Shown: positions 51,313 to 62,176, counted from the stretch's first letter. The stretch: DNA of 64,000 bases from Saccharospirillum salsuginis (GCF_014651855.1 NZ_BMXR01000012.1:62001-126000), one strand, 5' to 3'. The notes: generated from the sequence alone by a model not told the origin. Translations and numbers: made by a program.

Positions 51313-53742
51313 ATGGACAAGAAAGCGCTGACGGAGCGGGACATCTGCACCAAGTTCATCACCCCAGCCCTCAAACAAGCCGGGTGGAACATTCAGAGCC
51401 AGGTGCGCGAGGAGTTTCCGGTCACCAACGGGCGCATCATCGTCCGTGGGCGTATGCATACGCGAGCAAGGCCCCGCCGGGCGGACTATGTGCTGCACTA
51501 CAAGAAGAACCTTCCCATCGCGATCATCGAGGCCAAGGACAATAAACACAGCCTGGGCGATGGCATGCAGCAGGCCCTTTCCTACAGCGATGCATTGGAT
51601 GCCCCCTTTGTGTTCAGCAGCAATGGCGATGGTTTCCTGTTCCACGACCGAACCGGCCTGTTCGGGCAAACCGAAACCACCCTCAGCCTTTCCGAATTCC
51701 CTGATCCAGACACACTGTGGGACCTCTACTGCCAACACAAAGGCATTTCACCCAAAGCCCGCGAGACCGTTGAACAACCCTACTACGATGACGGTAGCGG
51801 CCGCACACCCCGCTATTACCAGACCGTGGCCATCAACCGGACCATCGAGGCCGTCGCCAAGGGGCAAGACCGCATTCTACTGGTCATGGCCACCGGTACC
51901 GGCAAGACCTTCACCGCCTTCCAGATCATCTGGCGGCTGTGGAAGTCCAAGCAGAAGAAACGCATTCTGTTCCTGGCCGATCGCAATATCCTGGTGGATC
52001 AGACCAAGAACAACGACTTCAAGCCCTTCGGTCAGGCCATGACCAAGGTGACCAATCGTACGGCGGACCCGTCCTATGAGGTGTACCTGTCGCTCTACCA
52101 GGCCGTAACCGGCAGCGAAGAAGACCAGAACATTTATAAGCAGTTCTCCCCGGACTTTTTCGATCTCGTGGTCATCGACGAGTGTCACCGAGGCAGCGCC
52201 GCCGTTGATTCCGCCTGGCGCCAGATTCTGGAGTATTTCTCCAGCGCCACCCACATCGGCCTCACCGCCACGCCCAAAGAGACCAAGGAGGTCTCCAACA
52301 TCGACTACTTCGGCGACCCGGTGTACACCTACTCCTTGAAACAGGGCATTGAGGACGGTTTCCTGGCTCCCTACAAAGTCGTGCGTGTTGATCTGGACAA
52401 AGACCTCCAAGGCTGGCGCCCCAGCAAAGGGCAAACAGATAAATATGGCAAACCGATTGACGACCGTATCTACAACCAGAAAGACTTCGATAAGACACTG
52501 ATCCTGGAAAAACGCACACTTACTGTCGCCGCAACCATCACCGAGTTCCTGGAAAGTACCGATCCCTACCAGAAAACCATCGTCTTTTGCGAAGACATCG
52601 ACCACGCCGAACGCATGCGCCAGGCGCTGGTCAACCTGAACCCGAAGCGCGTGAAGGAAAACCGCAAATACGTCATGCGCATCACTGGGGACGAGGCCGA
52701 GGGCAAAGCCGAACTGGACAACTTCATCAACCCGGAAGAACGCTACCCCGTCATCGCAACCACCAGCAAGCTGATGACCACCGGTGTGGACGCTCAGACC
52801 TGCAAGCTCATTGTGTTGGACCAGCGTATCCAGTCACCAACAGAGTTCAAGCAAATCATCGGACGCGGCACCCGCATCAACGACGACTACAACAAGCACT
52901 GGTTCACCATTCTTGATTTCAAGAAGGCGACCGAGATGTTCGCGGACCCAAGATTCGATGGCGATCCGGTGAAGGTCTACGAGCCCAAACCCGGCGACCC
53001 GATCAACCCCGACGATGAAACCACCGACCCCGATACCGAAGAGCCAAGCGGCGGATGTGGCGAAGAATCGGGCGATTACGATGTGGATCCCGATAGCGAT
53101 TGGACATACGATGACCCGGATTGGATCATCGGAGGCCCCGGAGAAGGCGGCGATACCGGAGGCCGAACCCGGTACGTCGTGGACAACGTTGACGTCGAGG
53201 TCGTCGCCCAACGAGTCCAATACCTGGGTCCTGACGGCAAACTCATCACTGAAAGCCTGAAGGACTACACCCGCAAGCAGGTCAAGGAACAGTACGCCAC
53301 GCTGGACGAATTCTTGCGGCGCTGGCAGGAGGCGGACCGCAAACAGGCCATCATCGAGGAGCTAGCCGAGCACGGCGTCTTCTGGGAGGACCTGATCAAA
53401 GACGTCGGCAACAAGCTGGGCGACGAGCCCGATCCCTTCGATGTCATCTGCCACATCGTCTACGACCAGCCGGCTCTCACCCGCAAGGAACGAGCCAGGC
53501 AAGTCCGCAAACAGGACTACTTCGCCAAGTACCAGGGAGCGAGCCGTGACGTACTGGATGCGCTACTGGATAAGTACACGGATGCCGGTATCGAGCCCAT
53601 CGAGGACGTAAAGGTGCTCTCCCTGGCCCCGTTTACCCACATTGGGTCGCCAATGGAGCTGATTCAGGCGTTCGGCAGTAAATCCGACTACCAGCAGGCC
53701 GTGAAAGCCCTGGAAGACGAGCTCTATCAACAAAGCTCCTGA
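51313..53742 (+). CDS. hsdR: Type I restriction enzyme, R (motor/nuclease) subunit
   Basis: 809 residues. The nuclease domain near residues 55-85 has the PD-(D/E)XK core (ADYVLHYKK...AIIEAKDNK). The SF2 helicase has Walker A MATGTGKT at 192-199, D289ECH and motif VI IIGRGTRIN. An acidic linker (about 560-610) leads to the helical C-terminal domain. Length fits the type IB (EcoAI/EcoEI) group. It translocates DNA and cuts unmodified DNA. Start after TTGGAG; first gene of the long plus-strand operon. Confidence 0.94.
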   Translation: MDKKALTERDICTKFITPALKQAGWNIQSQVREEFPVTNGRIIVRGRMHTRARPRRADYVLHYKKNLPIAIIEAKDNKHSLGDGMQQALSYSDALDAPFVFSSNGDGFLFHDRTGLFGQTETTLSLSEFPDPDTLWDLYCQHKGISPKARETVEQPYYDDGSGRTPRYYQTVAINRTIEAVAKGQDRILLVMATGTGKTFTAFQIIWRLWKSKQKKRILFLADRNILVDQTKNNDFKPFGQAMTKVTNRTADPSYEVYLSLYQAVTGSEEDQNIYKQFSPDFFDLVVIDECHRGSAAVDSAWRQILEYFSSATHIGLTATPKETKEVSNIDYFGDPVYTYSLKQGIEDGFLAPYKVVRVDLDKDLQGWRPSKGQTDKYGKPIDDRIYNQKDFDKTLILEKRTLTVAATITEFLESTDPYQKTIVFCEDIDHAERMRQALVNLNPKRVKENRKYVMRITGDEAEGKAELDNFINPEERYPVIATTSKLMTTGVDAQTCKLIVLDQRIQSPTEFKQIIGRGTRINDDYNKHWFTILDFKKATEMFADPRFDGDPVKVYEPKPGDPINPDDETTDPDTEEPSGGCGEESGDYDVDPDSDWTYDDPDWIIGGPGEGGDTGGRTRYVVDNVDVEVVAQRVQYLGPDGKLITESLKDYTRKQVKEQYATLDEFLRRWQEADRKQAIIEELAEHGVFWEDLIKDVGNKLGDEPDPFDVICHIVYDQPALTRKERARQVRKQDYFAKYQGASRDVLDALLDKYTDAGIEPIEDVKVLSLAPFTHIGSPMELIQAFGSKSDYQQAVKALEDELYQQSS

Positions 53743-53775
53743 GTCTTGACCCGACCTTACCAGGCCCACGCTAAA

Positions 53776-53794
53776 GCCCCTCGAATTGAGGGGC
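53776..53794. terminator. Intra-operon hairpin between hsdR and hsdM
   Basis: GCCCCTC and GAGGGGC form a 7-bp GC-rich stem with a GAATT loop, 34 bp after hsdR and 52 bp before hsdM. There is no T-run; it could attenuate or protect transcript ends and so set the R to M/S ratio. Confidence 0.4.
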
Positions 53795-53845
53795 GCGAAC
53801 GGCCATAATCAGCCCTTTGTCCGATCATCTAACCACGAGATTCCC

Positions 53846-55330
53846 ATGGCGATTAGCACCACCATCAAGTCCATTCAAGACATCATGCGAAAAGACGTCG
53901 GCGTCGACGGCGACGCCCAGCGCATCGGCCAGTTGGTCTGGATGCTGTTCCTGAAGATCTTCGACGACCGAGAACAGGAATGGGAACTACTGGATGACGA
54001 CTATCGCTCCCCCATCCCAGAGGACCTGCGCTGGCGCAATTGGGCCGCCGATCCGGAAGGCATGACCGGTGGCGACCTCAAAGGCTTTATCGACAACACC
54101 CTCTTTCCAGGATTACAGGCCCTGGAACCCGAGGGCGACGATTACCGGGCCGTGGTCATTCGAAACGTGTTCGAAGACGCTTACAACTACATGAAGTCTG
54201 GCCACTTGTTGCGCCAAGTAATCAACACCCTGCAAGACGGCATCAACTTCAATAAATCCGCCGAGCGGCACGAGCTCGGCGACATGTACGAGCAGATCCT
54301 CAAAGACCTTCAGAGTGCGGGCAACGCCGGGGAGTTCTATACCCCTAGGGCAGTAACCCAGTTCATGGTCAACCGGGTCGACCCCAAGCTGGATGAGCAG
54401 GTGATGGACCCGGCGTGCGGAACGGGCGGCTTCCTGACTTGCACCATTGATCACAAACGCAAGCATTACGTCAAAACCCCACAGGACGAGCAGACCCTGC
54501 AACGCTCAATACGGGGCGTGGAAAAGAAACCCCTGCCCCACCTGCTGGCGACCACTAACATGATCCTGCACGGCATCGAAGTGCCGGACCAGATTAAACA
54601 CGACAACACCCTGGCCCGACCCCTGATCAGTTGGGGGCCCAAGGAGCGGGTCGACGTCATCGTTGCCAACCCGCCTTTCGGTGGTATGGAAGAAGACGGC
54701 ATCGAAACCAACTTCCCAAGCGCCTTTCGCACCCGGGAAACCGCCGATCTGTTCATGACGCTGTTCATCCACCTGCTCAAAGACGGCGGCCGCGCCGCCG
54801 TGGTGCTGCCGGACGGATTCCTGTTCGGCGAAGGCATGAAGACCCGTCTCAAGGAAAAGCTGCTGGAAGAGTGCAACCTGCACACCATCGTGCGCCTGCC
54901 CAACGGCGTCTTTAACCCTTACACCGGCATCAAGACCAACCTGCTGTTCTTCACCAAGGGGCACCCCACGGAAACCGTCTGGTACTACGAGCACCCCTAC
55001 CCGGACGGCTACAAGAGCTACAGCAAGACCAAGCCCATGCGTTTCGCCGAGTTCGACACCGAAGTCGACTGGTGGGGCACCGAGGCCGACGGCTTCGCCA
55101 GCCGCGAGGAAACCGAGCAGGCCTGGAAGGTCTCCATCGACGACATCAAAGCCCGCAACTACAACCTGGACATCAAGAACCCGTGGCAGGGAGAGGAAGT
55201 CAACCACGACCCGGACGAACTGTTGGCGCAGTACGAACAGCAGCAAGCGGAAATTCAGGAAATTCGTCACCAATTGCGAGACATCTTGGCAGATGCACTC
55301 AGCCATCATACCGATGGAGGTGCAGCGTGA
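53846..55330 (+). CDS. hsdM: Type I DNA methyltransferase, M subunit
   Basis: 494 residues from the ATG at 53846. An HsdM_N helical domain (IQDIMRKDVGVDGDAQRIGQL) precedes the N6-adenine methyltransferase with the AdoMet motif D188PACGTGGF and the catalytic N275PPF. Length matches type IB HsdM. Its TGA overlaps the hsdS GTG (GTGA). It methylates the target adenines when paired with HsdS. Confidence 0.95.
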   Translation: MAISTTIKSIQDIMRKDVGVDGDAQRIGQLVWMLFLKIFDDREQEWELLDDDYRSPIPEDLRWRNWAADPEGMTGGDLKGFIDNTLFPGLQALEPEGDDYRAVVIRNVFEDAYNYMKSGHLLRQVINTLQDGINFNKSAERHELGDMYEQILKDLQSAGNAGEFYTPRAVTQFMVNRVDPKLDEQVMDPACGTGGFLTCTIDHKRKHYVKTPQDEQTLQRSIRGVEKKPLPHLLATTNMILHGIEVPDQIKHDNTLARPLISWGPKERVDVIVANPPFGGMEEDGIETNFPSAFRTRETADLFMTLFIHLLKDGGRAAVVLPDGFLFGEGMKTRLKEKLLEECNLHTIVRLPNGVFNPYTGIKTNLLFFTKGHPTETVWYYEHPYPDGYKSYSKTKPMRFAEFDTEVDWWGTEADGFASREETEQAWKVSIDDIKARNYNLDIKNPWQGEEVNHDPDELLAQYEQQQAEIQEIRHQLRDILADALSHHTDGGAA

Positions 55331-57117
55331 GTGTGCAAGAGTTGATTACAGATCACTTGGATCTTTGGACCGGCGCAGTCACCAAGAAAGCCAGTAGTGG
55401 TCGTGGGAGAAATGGCAAGATTGAGCTGACCGGCGTTCAGAAGCTTCGGGAGTTGATTCTTGAGTTGGCCGTTCGAGGAAAGCTAGTTGACCAAAACCCC
55501 AATGATGAGCCCGCCAGGATGCTTCTGGATGAGATCGACAAAGACAAGGCTAAGCTGACAAGGCTGGGAAAGCTCAAAAAACCGAAAAAATATCCTCAAG
55601 TTTCAGAAGAGGACCATCCATTCATTATTCCCAGTTCATGGGCATGGGAACGAATGCATCGCGTCTTCCATAAAATTACGGATGGGACCCACCGCTCACC
55701 TCCTAACACGGAGAGTGGTGACTTTCTTTACGTATCAGCGAAAAATATAAAGCCAGAAGGCGTGCAGCTGGAAGGCATTACTTATGTAACGAAAAGCATC
55801 CATGAAGAAATATACGGTCGCTGCAATCCTGAACCCGAAGACCTACTCTATATAAAAGATGGCGCCACAACCGGCATAGCGGCAATCAACAATCTAGATG
55901 AGCCTTTTTCAATGTTGTCAAGCGTGGCGCTGTTGAAGCCGCATCGGGAATTGCTTTCTAACAAATTTCTACTTTATTGTTTGCGCGCGCCCTTTTTCTA
56001 TCAAGAAATGCGGGCGGGAATGACCGGAGTTGCAATAACTCGGGTTACTCTAAAGAAGCTTAACCTTGCCTTGATACCGGTTCCTCCTATTAAGGAACAA
56101 CACCGAATCGTCCAAAAGGTCGATGAACTCATGGCTCTCTGCGACCGACTGGAACAACAAACCGGCGACAAGCTCGAAGCCCACGAAACCCTCGTGGACA
56201 CCCTACTCGGCACCCTCACCGAATCCGAAAACGCCACCGAACTGGCCGACAACTGGGCCCGCCTCGCCGCCCACTTCGACACCCTGTTCAGCACCGAACA
56301 GAGCATCGACAAGCTCAAGCAAACGATTCTGCAACTGGCGGTGATGGGCCGCTTGGTGGAGCAGGATGCGGGGGATGAGTCTGCCTCAGAGTTGCTGGAC
56401 AGTATTACCACTGAACGCGAGGAGTTAGTTAAGTCGGGGAAGATGCGGCCACCCAAAATACCTGCAAAGACCGACTTGCAGTTATCGCCGCCGTATCCCG
56501 CGCCCCACAACTGGAGCTGGGCCCGGCTCGGAGAACTTTTCGCAATCGTGACAGATGGAGACCACCAAGCTCCGCCCAAGAGTGAAGAGGGTGTACCTTT
56601 CTTGGTTATCGGCAATTTAAACACAGGCCGTATAGATTTTGCGGGATGCAAATACGTCAACGAAAGCTATTACTCCCGGCTGGATTGGAGCAGAAAACCA
56701 ACAAATGGTGACCTCCTCTATACCGTCACAGGTTCATACGGCATCCCTATCAAGGTGCTCACAAGCAAAGCCTTTTGTGTTCAACGCCACGTAGCAATTC
56801 TTAGAGCTACAGCCTCAACTCCGCGCGATTACGTCAAGCTAGTTCTCGAGAGCGAATATGGGCAGTCCTACGCCGAAGAGATTGCAACAGGTATAGCGCA
56901 AAAGACCGTTCCCCTGACGGGACTACGCAAAATGCCAATTTCCTTGCCACCACAGGCGGAACAGTACCGCATAGTCCAGAAAGTCGATGAACTGATCGCA
57001 CTCTGCGACCAACTAAAGGAACGCCTGAACCAGGCCAACGAAACCCGCAGTCAATTGGCCGAAGCGGCGGTCGACAAGGCTCTCTGCCAAGGAAACCTCC
57101 ATGCCAGTATTAGATGA
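55327..57117 (+). CDS. hsdS: Type I specificity subunit
   Basis: 596 residues from the GTG overlapping the hsdM stop; size and N-terminus (VQELITDHLDLWTGAV, GVQKLRELILELAVRGKLV) match type IB HsdS. Two target-recognition domains, AT-rich and variable (about residues 100-250 and 400-560), are each followed by a conserved helix (EQHRIVQKVDELMALCDRLE and AEQYRIVQKVDELIALCDQL). The second conserved repeat begins KLKQTILQLAVMGRLV. It overlaps the reverse transcriptase gene by 17 bp. Confidence 0.94.
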   Translation: MSVQELITDHLDLWTGAVTKKASSGRGRNGKIELTGVQKLRELILELAVRGKLVDQNPNDEPARMLLDEIDKDKAKLTRLGKLKKPKKYPQVSEEDHPFIIPSSWAWERMHRVFHKITDGTHRSPPNTESGDFLYVSAKNIKPEGVQLEGITYVTKSIHEEIYGRCNPEPEDLLYIKDGATTGIAAINNLDEPFSMLSSVALLKPHRELLSNKFLLYCLRAPFFYQEMRAGMTGVAITRVTLKKLNLALIPVPPIKEQHRIVQKVDELMALCDRLEQQTGDKLEAHETLVDTLLGTLTESENATELADNWARLAAHFDTLFSTEQSIDKLKQTILQLAVMGRLVEQDAGDESASELLDSITTEREELVKSGKMRPPKIPAKTDLQLSPPYPAPHNWSWARLGELFAIVTDGDHQAPPKSEEGVPFLVIGNLNTGRIDFAGCKYVNESYYSRLDWSRKPTNGDLLYTVTGSYGIPIKVLTSKAFCVQRHVAILRATASTPRDYVKLVLESEYGQSYAEEIATGIAQKTVPLTGLRKMPISLPPQAEQYRIVQKVDELIALCDQLKERLNQANETRSQLAEAAVDKALCQGNLHASIR

Positions 57118-60100
57118 TAGATATGAACAACTTGCGTTGAATGATACCTACCTCAAAGACCCGCTATTGATGGCCTTGGCATGGAAGAAGGCCCACGAGT
57201 ACATACGCACAACTAACTGGTATGCAGACAATTTTGAGCTCGATGTGTCATCCATCGACCTACCGAACCGATGTACCGAATGGGTAGGCGATATTCAAAC
57301 GAAGTTAGAATTCAGGCCTCTAGAATTGGTTCCAGCCCCAAAAACCTACCAGTGGGAATTTAGCGAACCCAACGATCCAATGAGCCCTTCAGAGTACAAG
57401 GTCGTTTGGCAACCCGTTAAAAAATGCAAGGACGAAAAATCCAACAAGAGCGAAGCGTCTTTACTAAAGCTGAGACCTTTAGCGCACGTGGGAATTCGTG
57501 AACAATCCATTATGACCCTAGTCATGATGTGCCTAGCGAACGAGGTGGAGTCAGCACAGGGAGACCCGTCGACCGATTACAAAAAGGTTCATGACAAAAA
57601 GATTGTCAGCTACGGTAACCGACTCTATTGCCGATACGATGGCGACAATGCTGAACACAGCTATGGCGCAACAACGACCTATAGCAAATATTTCGCCGAC
57701 TACCGGCTTTTTCTTCAACGGCCTTACCACTTTGCCCAGAAAGAGCTAGTGGAAAAATCCCCTGATGAAGAGGTCTATCTAGTTGAGTTAGACCTGTCTC
57801 GATTTTTTGACTGTATAGACCGCAAAAAACTCGTCTCCGAAATCCGCGAACTAGCGGACTCACAGGAGCAACCCGAGGCGTCCGACTCCAAAGCCAGAGA
57901 CTATATTCTCGAAGCCTTTGAGAGTTGGGGATGGTCCCCCCGCGCAGAGGATGTCTTCAAACGAGTGCTAAAAACTGCGGATTCGGAGGTTCTTCCTAGA
58001 GGGCTGCCTCAAGGGCTGGTCGCTTCCGGTTTTCTAGCCAATGTCTACATGGCTAGCTTTGACAAGTCTATGAGCGAACTTATTGGCGAAAAGATTGAGA
58101 TTCCGGGCTTGCCAGATGCTTCAATAAAAGTGGCTGACTATTGTCGCTACGTTGATGATATGCGCATTGTTCTCGTCGGCCCCAATCGAGCATCGTTTGA
58201 TGAGCAGCCTCACCTAGAAAGAGTAAGAAAAACCCTTCTGGATCAACTAGTTCCTGAGCTATCCCGGCTAGGCCTGGAAGTCAATGAGGATAAGACCAAA
58301 ATTGAAACCTTCAGGGGAAAGTCCGTCGGAATATCCAAAACCCTCGAAGACATTCAATCGAATGTTAGTGGGCCCGTTGCTTACGATGACGCGGAGATTC
58401 ACCTCGGACAACTTGAGTCCATCCTGACGCTATCACCTGACACAAAACTTGAGCAGGGTGATGCTCCTGGGCGATTTAACCCACTAGCCGCCATAGAAAA
58501 AGATATTTTTGATGTTCGTGAAGACACTCTGAAGCGCTTCGCAGCCAATAAGATTTCAGGCTTGCTAAACAATATTCGGCACTTTACATCACGTGAGAAC
58601 GACGAAACGGGTTGCCCTGTTCCTGGCGATTGGGACTACTTGCAGGAGAGGCTAGCACGGCGATTTATAGCATGCTGGAGCAAAGACCCAGCGTTAGTAC
58701 TGCTGCTAAAGAAAGGCCTGGAGCTTTTCCCAAGCACGAAGGTTCTGGTACCCGTTCTGGACCAGCTCCGGCACATCAAGAATATGCCCCACGCCATTTG
58801 GCAAGATATCCCAGAGCAGCAGGCTCAAAAACAGTCTGCTGTAGCCCGGTATTGCTTAGCCGAGATTCTCCGCCACGCATCGACCGTCATTCATCGCAAA
58901 GACAGGCACGCTATTCCAGCTCATGCCGACATAGATGAGTTCTTCGAGGTGCTCCAGAAATTTGCAGTCGAACTTGTTTCTGAATGTGAAGCGAAAGACG
59001 ATTCAGAAGAAGATACGGGCAAAACAGCTGAGCCAGCGTCAGATGGGTATCAACGAAAGTTTAAATTTCTAGCAGACCAAGCTCGCTTCCTCCTTCTTGT
59101 GAGGCTCGACACAACCTTGGAGAGCAGCTCCGGCGACCAATTCTATGACCTCATTTTCAAGCTGGCAACAGGTTTCAGGGACATTCATGTGCCTGAAACC
59201 TTCGGAGTTAGAGATATCGCCGCGTCAATCCTAATTGCCAGGCAATTAGTGGATAACCCCAAACCATTACTACGCTCCACCTCATGCCTTTTAGAAAACC
59301 ACAGAGCGGACACAGGAATTCTCGAGCTAATTGCGATACAAGACGTTGCACTCTGTCGTTCCCTCATACTTCATGCGCGTTCACTGAAATATGATTGGGT
59401 TGGGAACAGCGAAATTTCCGAGTTGATTAAAAAATTACATCTTGGCATACGCCCATCTGCTAAGCCCCTACCCGAAATAAAGGGTCATGTTTCGATTTAC
59501 AAACTCATTTCCCGAACAGACAATCCGTTTGCAAATGAGTTGATGGCACTCAAGCTGATGCTAGCGCTGCTGGAAGAGACAAAGCAGTTCGATAAGGCCA
59601 AAGGCGACGATGTTATCGACTTGGCAGCAACCAAAATAGAATTTGATAGCTATTCGAACCCACCCAGTTTCGAGGCCGTTGACGATAATTTGATGATAGA
59701 CTTGGGCTTCAATACAACGCTCAGCCAAGTTGCCAATCATCTCCACACCGGGCACGACGGGACTTTCATCCTCCAGCGCATAGCCCTCTGTCTAAGAGCC
59801 GTTTTAGTGGGTTCTGATGACCCTACAGGGTTCGGGCAAACCTTCTCAGCACGAACTGGTTACAGAGGACTGAAATCAACTCAATTTAAGAGGCAAATTG
59901 GTCTTCTCACGACTCCTGAGTCGCTTGTAGGACAAGCTGCCCAGTTTTCTGGCTGGCTTACAACGCTACTCTCTAAATTGCTAAGGTGGCCTGGCATCCG
60001 CGTAAATGACCAAGGGTATGAGTGGCCGAAGCACCTAACAATTGAAAATGTGAAAGAGCTCGTTGAAGCGCGACTTGCCAAACTTAAGGAAATCTACTGC

Positions 60101-61060
60101 CAGCAGTCCGGCATTCCTAGTCTACCTGAGTTAGTCGTACCGAGCTGGAGTACAGAAAAAAAGAATCTAGTTGTCGCGATGGTTCAAGCAAAGATGCCCA
60201 GAGTAAAGGACTTCGCGAAGTATGGGCCAATGCTCGATGAGCCTGAATATCGGGTCAAACACCGTAGGCATCTTGCACGCGTGTCTAAATTGGTGACAAA
60301 ACATATTGAGGCACAGCATATTGAAAAACCCGGAAACGGAGAGCGCGAGCAAGATATTGACTTGATAGTGCTCCCAGAGCTTGCCGTTCATAGCGACGAT
60401 ATAGACATATTGGTTCAACTCTCCCGAAAAACCCACGCAATAATTGTGGCCGGTCTGGGTTTCATCAACCAACCAGGAATCAAAGGCCCCAACAATTGCG
60501 CAATCTGGATAGTTCCCCGCAAGCACAACGGCAATAAGAACGAGATCCTCAGGCTGCAGGGAAAGCATCATATGATGGCGGCAGAGAGGCAGATAGACAT
60601 ACAGCCGTGGCGTCCCTATCAACTGATGTTAGAGCTTGCCCACCGCAAATTTCCAGATGAGCAGGGCTTCATTGTGACGGCGGCTATCTGTTTCGATGCG
60701 ACCGACATTTCTTTCAGCGCGGACATGCGCGACAAGTCAAACGCCCTCCTCATTCCGGCTCTGAATAAAGATGTGAGCACGTTTGATTCAATGATTGAGG
60801 CACTGCATTACCACATGTACCAACATGTCGTTTTGGTTAATACGGGTGAGTTTGGCGGCTCCTATGCGATGGCACCCTATGCGGAAAGGCACAAGCGCCT
60901 GATTGCACACTCCAGTGGCAACGACCAGGTTACTATCAATACATTCAAAATGAACATGTTTGATTTCCGCCGTGACGGGGTGGGCTCAAGCATGCAATCG
61001 GGCATAAAGCAGAAGACTCCACCTGCTGGCGTTGAAATCAAACCGGAAGGGAGCGCCTAG
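57101..61060 (+). CDS. drt1: Defence-associated reverse transcriptase-nitrilase fusion (DRT type 1/UG1)
   Basis: 1319 residues. The RT domain has motif A LVELDLSRFFDCID (D231), the PQG motif RGLPQGLVASGFLAN, and the catalytic Y350VDD353. A long helical middle (about 450-1000) follows. The C-terminal C-N hydrolase (nitrilase) domain has the full triad: E1093 (VLPELAV), K1155 (LQGKHHMM) and C1197 (AAICFDATD). RT plus nitrilase in one chain defines the UG1/DRT1 class of anti-phage RTs. The ATG lies inside the hsdS end, so it is translated as part of the hsd operon; three bases separate it from the next gene. Confidence 0.92.
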   Translation: MPVLDDRYEQLALNDTYLKDPLLMALAWKKAHEYIRTTNWYADNFELDVSSIDLPNRCTEWVGDIQTKLEFRPLELVPAPKTYQWEFSEPNDPMSPSEYKVVWQPVKKCKDEKSNKSEASLLKLRPLAHVGIREQSIMTLVMMCLANEVESAQGDPSTDYKKVHDKKIVSYGNRLYCRYDGDNAEHSYGATTTYSKYFADYRLFLQRPYHFAQKELVEKSPDEEVYLVELDLSRFFDCIDRKKLVSEIRELADSQEQPEASDSKARDYILEAFESWGWSPRAEDVFKRVLKTADSEVLPRGLPQGLVASGFLANVYMASFDKSMSELIGEKIEIPGLPDASIKVADYCRYVDDMRIVLVGPNRASFDEQPHLERVRKTLLDQLVPELSRLGLEVNEDKTKIETFRGKSVGISKTLEDIQSNVSGPVAYDDAEIHLGQLESILTLSPDTKLEQGDAPGRFNPLAAIEKDIFDVREDTLKRFAANKISGLLNNIRHFTSRENDETGCPVPGDWDYLQERLARRFIACWSKDPALVLLLKKGLELFPSTKVLVPVLDQLRHIKNMPHAIWQDIPEQQAQKQSAVARYCLAEILRHASTVIHRKDRHAIPAHADIDEFFEVLQKFAVELVSECEAKDDSEEDTGKTAEPASDGYQRKFKFLADQARFLLLVRLDTTLESSSGDQFYDLIFKLATGFRDIHVPETFGVRDIAASILIARQLVDNPKPLLRSTSCLLENHRADTGILELIAIQDVALCRSLILHARSLKYDWVGNSEISELIKKLHLGIRPSAKPLPEIKGHVSIYKLISRTDNPFANELMALKLMLALLEETKQFDKAKGDDVIDLAATKIEFDSYSNPPSFEAVDDNLMIDLGFNTTLSQVANHLHTGHDGTFILQRIALCLRAVLVGSDDPTGFGQTFSARTGYRGLKSTQFKRQIGLLTTPESLVGQAAQFSGWLTTLLSKLLRWPGIRVNDQGYEWPKHLTIENVKELVEARLAKLKEIYCQQSGIPSLPELVVPSWSTEKKNLVVAMVQAKMPRVKDFAKYGPMLDEPEYRVKHRRHLARVSKLVTKHIEAQHIEKPGNGEREQDIDLIVLPELAVHSDDIDILVQLSRKTHAIIVAGLGFINQPGIKGPNNCAIWIVPRKHNGNKNEILRLQGKHHMMAAERQIDIQPWRPYQLMLELAHRKFPDEQGFIVTAAICFDATDISFSADMRDKSNALLIPALNKDVSTFDSMIEALHYHMYQHVVLVNTGEFGGSYAMAPYAERHKRLIAHSSGNDQVTINTFKMNMFDFRRDGVGSSMQSGIKQKTPPAGVEIKPEGSA

Positions 61061-61062
61061 TT

Positions 61063-62166
61063 ATGGCCATCGAACAAGGCATCTGGCGCATTGGTGACCA
61101 GCCAAAAAAGTTGAAACCGGCCGCCCTGCCCGACGAGGCGTTGCTGGAAGAACAGGTGATGAAGGACATTGCCATCCTGAACGCCGACTGGCTCCTGATT
61201 GGCCGCCAGGTCCGCACCAGCTACGACAAGCTCATTGACTTGCTGGCCATGGATGCCAATGGCTCCATCATCATTGTCGAACTGAAGCGCAACAAAACGC
61301 CACGCGACGTGGTGGCCCAGACGATCGACTACGCCTCCTGGGTGGCCAACCTGACTGACTCGGAGATCGTCGACATCTACCTGGACTTTGCCCGTACCTA
61401 CCAGTTGGAGCACCAAAGTCTGGATGAGGCGTTCAAACACAAGTTCAAAGCGCCCCTGTCGGAGGTTACCCTTAACGACAGCCACCAGATGGTGGTTGTT
61501 GCAACATCCCTCGACGCCAGTACGGAACGCATCATCAACTACCTGAGTGACTACGCTCAGATCGCCATCAACGCCCTATTTTTTGCGGCCTTCGAGGACA
61601 ACGGGAATCAGTACCTCAGCCGCGCCTGGATGATCGACCCGGACGAGAACCAGGAACGGGCCGTTACCAAGGGCAAGAAAGAACCCTGGAACGGCGAATT
61701 CTACGTCTCGTTCGGGGACGACCGCCCGTGGGAGCTGGCCCGAGAGCTCGGTTTCATTGCCGGTGGCGGGGCCGAGTGGTACTCCAAAACCCTGTCGATG
61801 CTGTCGGAAGGTGACCGCGTCTGGGTGAACATTCCTAAGACCGGCTATGTGGGCGTTGGCATCGTCACCGGCGAACGTGAACGGGCCGATGAGTTCCAGT
61901 TCGACACGCTAGATGGACAACTCACCCTGCAGCAGATGGGCCGTACCGGGAAATACCCCCACCTCGATCCCGAGGCCGACGATGACAACGCCGAATATCT
62001 GGTCCCTGTACGGTGGCTGAATACGGTTCCAAAGGAACGAGCATTCGGTGAAGTCGGCCTATTTGGCAACCAAAACACGGTGTGCAAACCGACCACACCC
62101 AAGTGGCGACACACCGTGGAACGCTTGCAGGACCAGTGGGGCATTGAGTCATCCACTCGCAGCTGA
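61063..62166 (+). CDS. NucS/DUF91-like PD-(D/E)XK nuclease
   Basis: 367 residues. The nuclease core is at 55-90: D59/D64 (LIDLLAMDANG), E73-x-K75 (IIIVELKRN) and Q86 (RDVVAQTIDYA), the pattern of the NucS/DUF91 endonuclease group. The C-terminal part has a PUA/EVE-like beta barrel (GDRVWVNIPKTGYVGVGIVTG). It starts 2 bp after the RT-nitrilase stop, so co-expressed. It could supply DNA cleavage to that system or to restriction; its role is not known. Confidence 0.8.
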   Translation: MAIEQGIWRIGDQPKKLKPAALPDEALLEEQVMKDIAILNADWLLIGRQVRTSYDKLIDLLAMDANGSIIIVELKRNKTPRDVVAQTIDYASWVANLTDSEIVDIYLDFARTYQLEHQSLDEAFKHKFKAPLSEVTLNDSHQMVVVATSLDASTERIINYLSDYAQIAINALFFAAFEDNGNQYLSRAWMIDPDENQERAVTKGKKEPWNGEFYVSFGDDRPWELARELGFIAGGGAEWYSKTLSMLSEGDRVWVNIPKTGYVGVGIVTGERERADEFQFDTLDGQLTLQQMGRTGKYPHLDPEADDDNAEYLVPVRWLNTVPKERAFGEVGLFGNQNTVCKPTTPKWRHTVERLQDQWGIESSTRS

Positions 62167-62176
62167 GAATGTATTA

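Noticed and set aside
57101..61060. Retron or group II intron reverse transcriptase
   Set aside because: The C-terminal nitrilase with a full catalytic triad and the length place it in the UG1/DRT1 group; no msr/msd-like RNA region is found upstream, where the gene overlaps hsdS.
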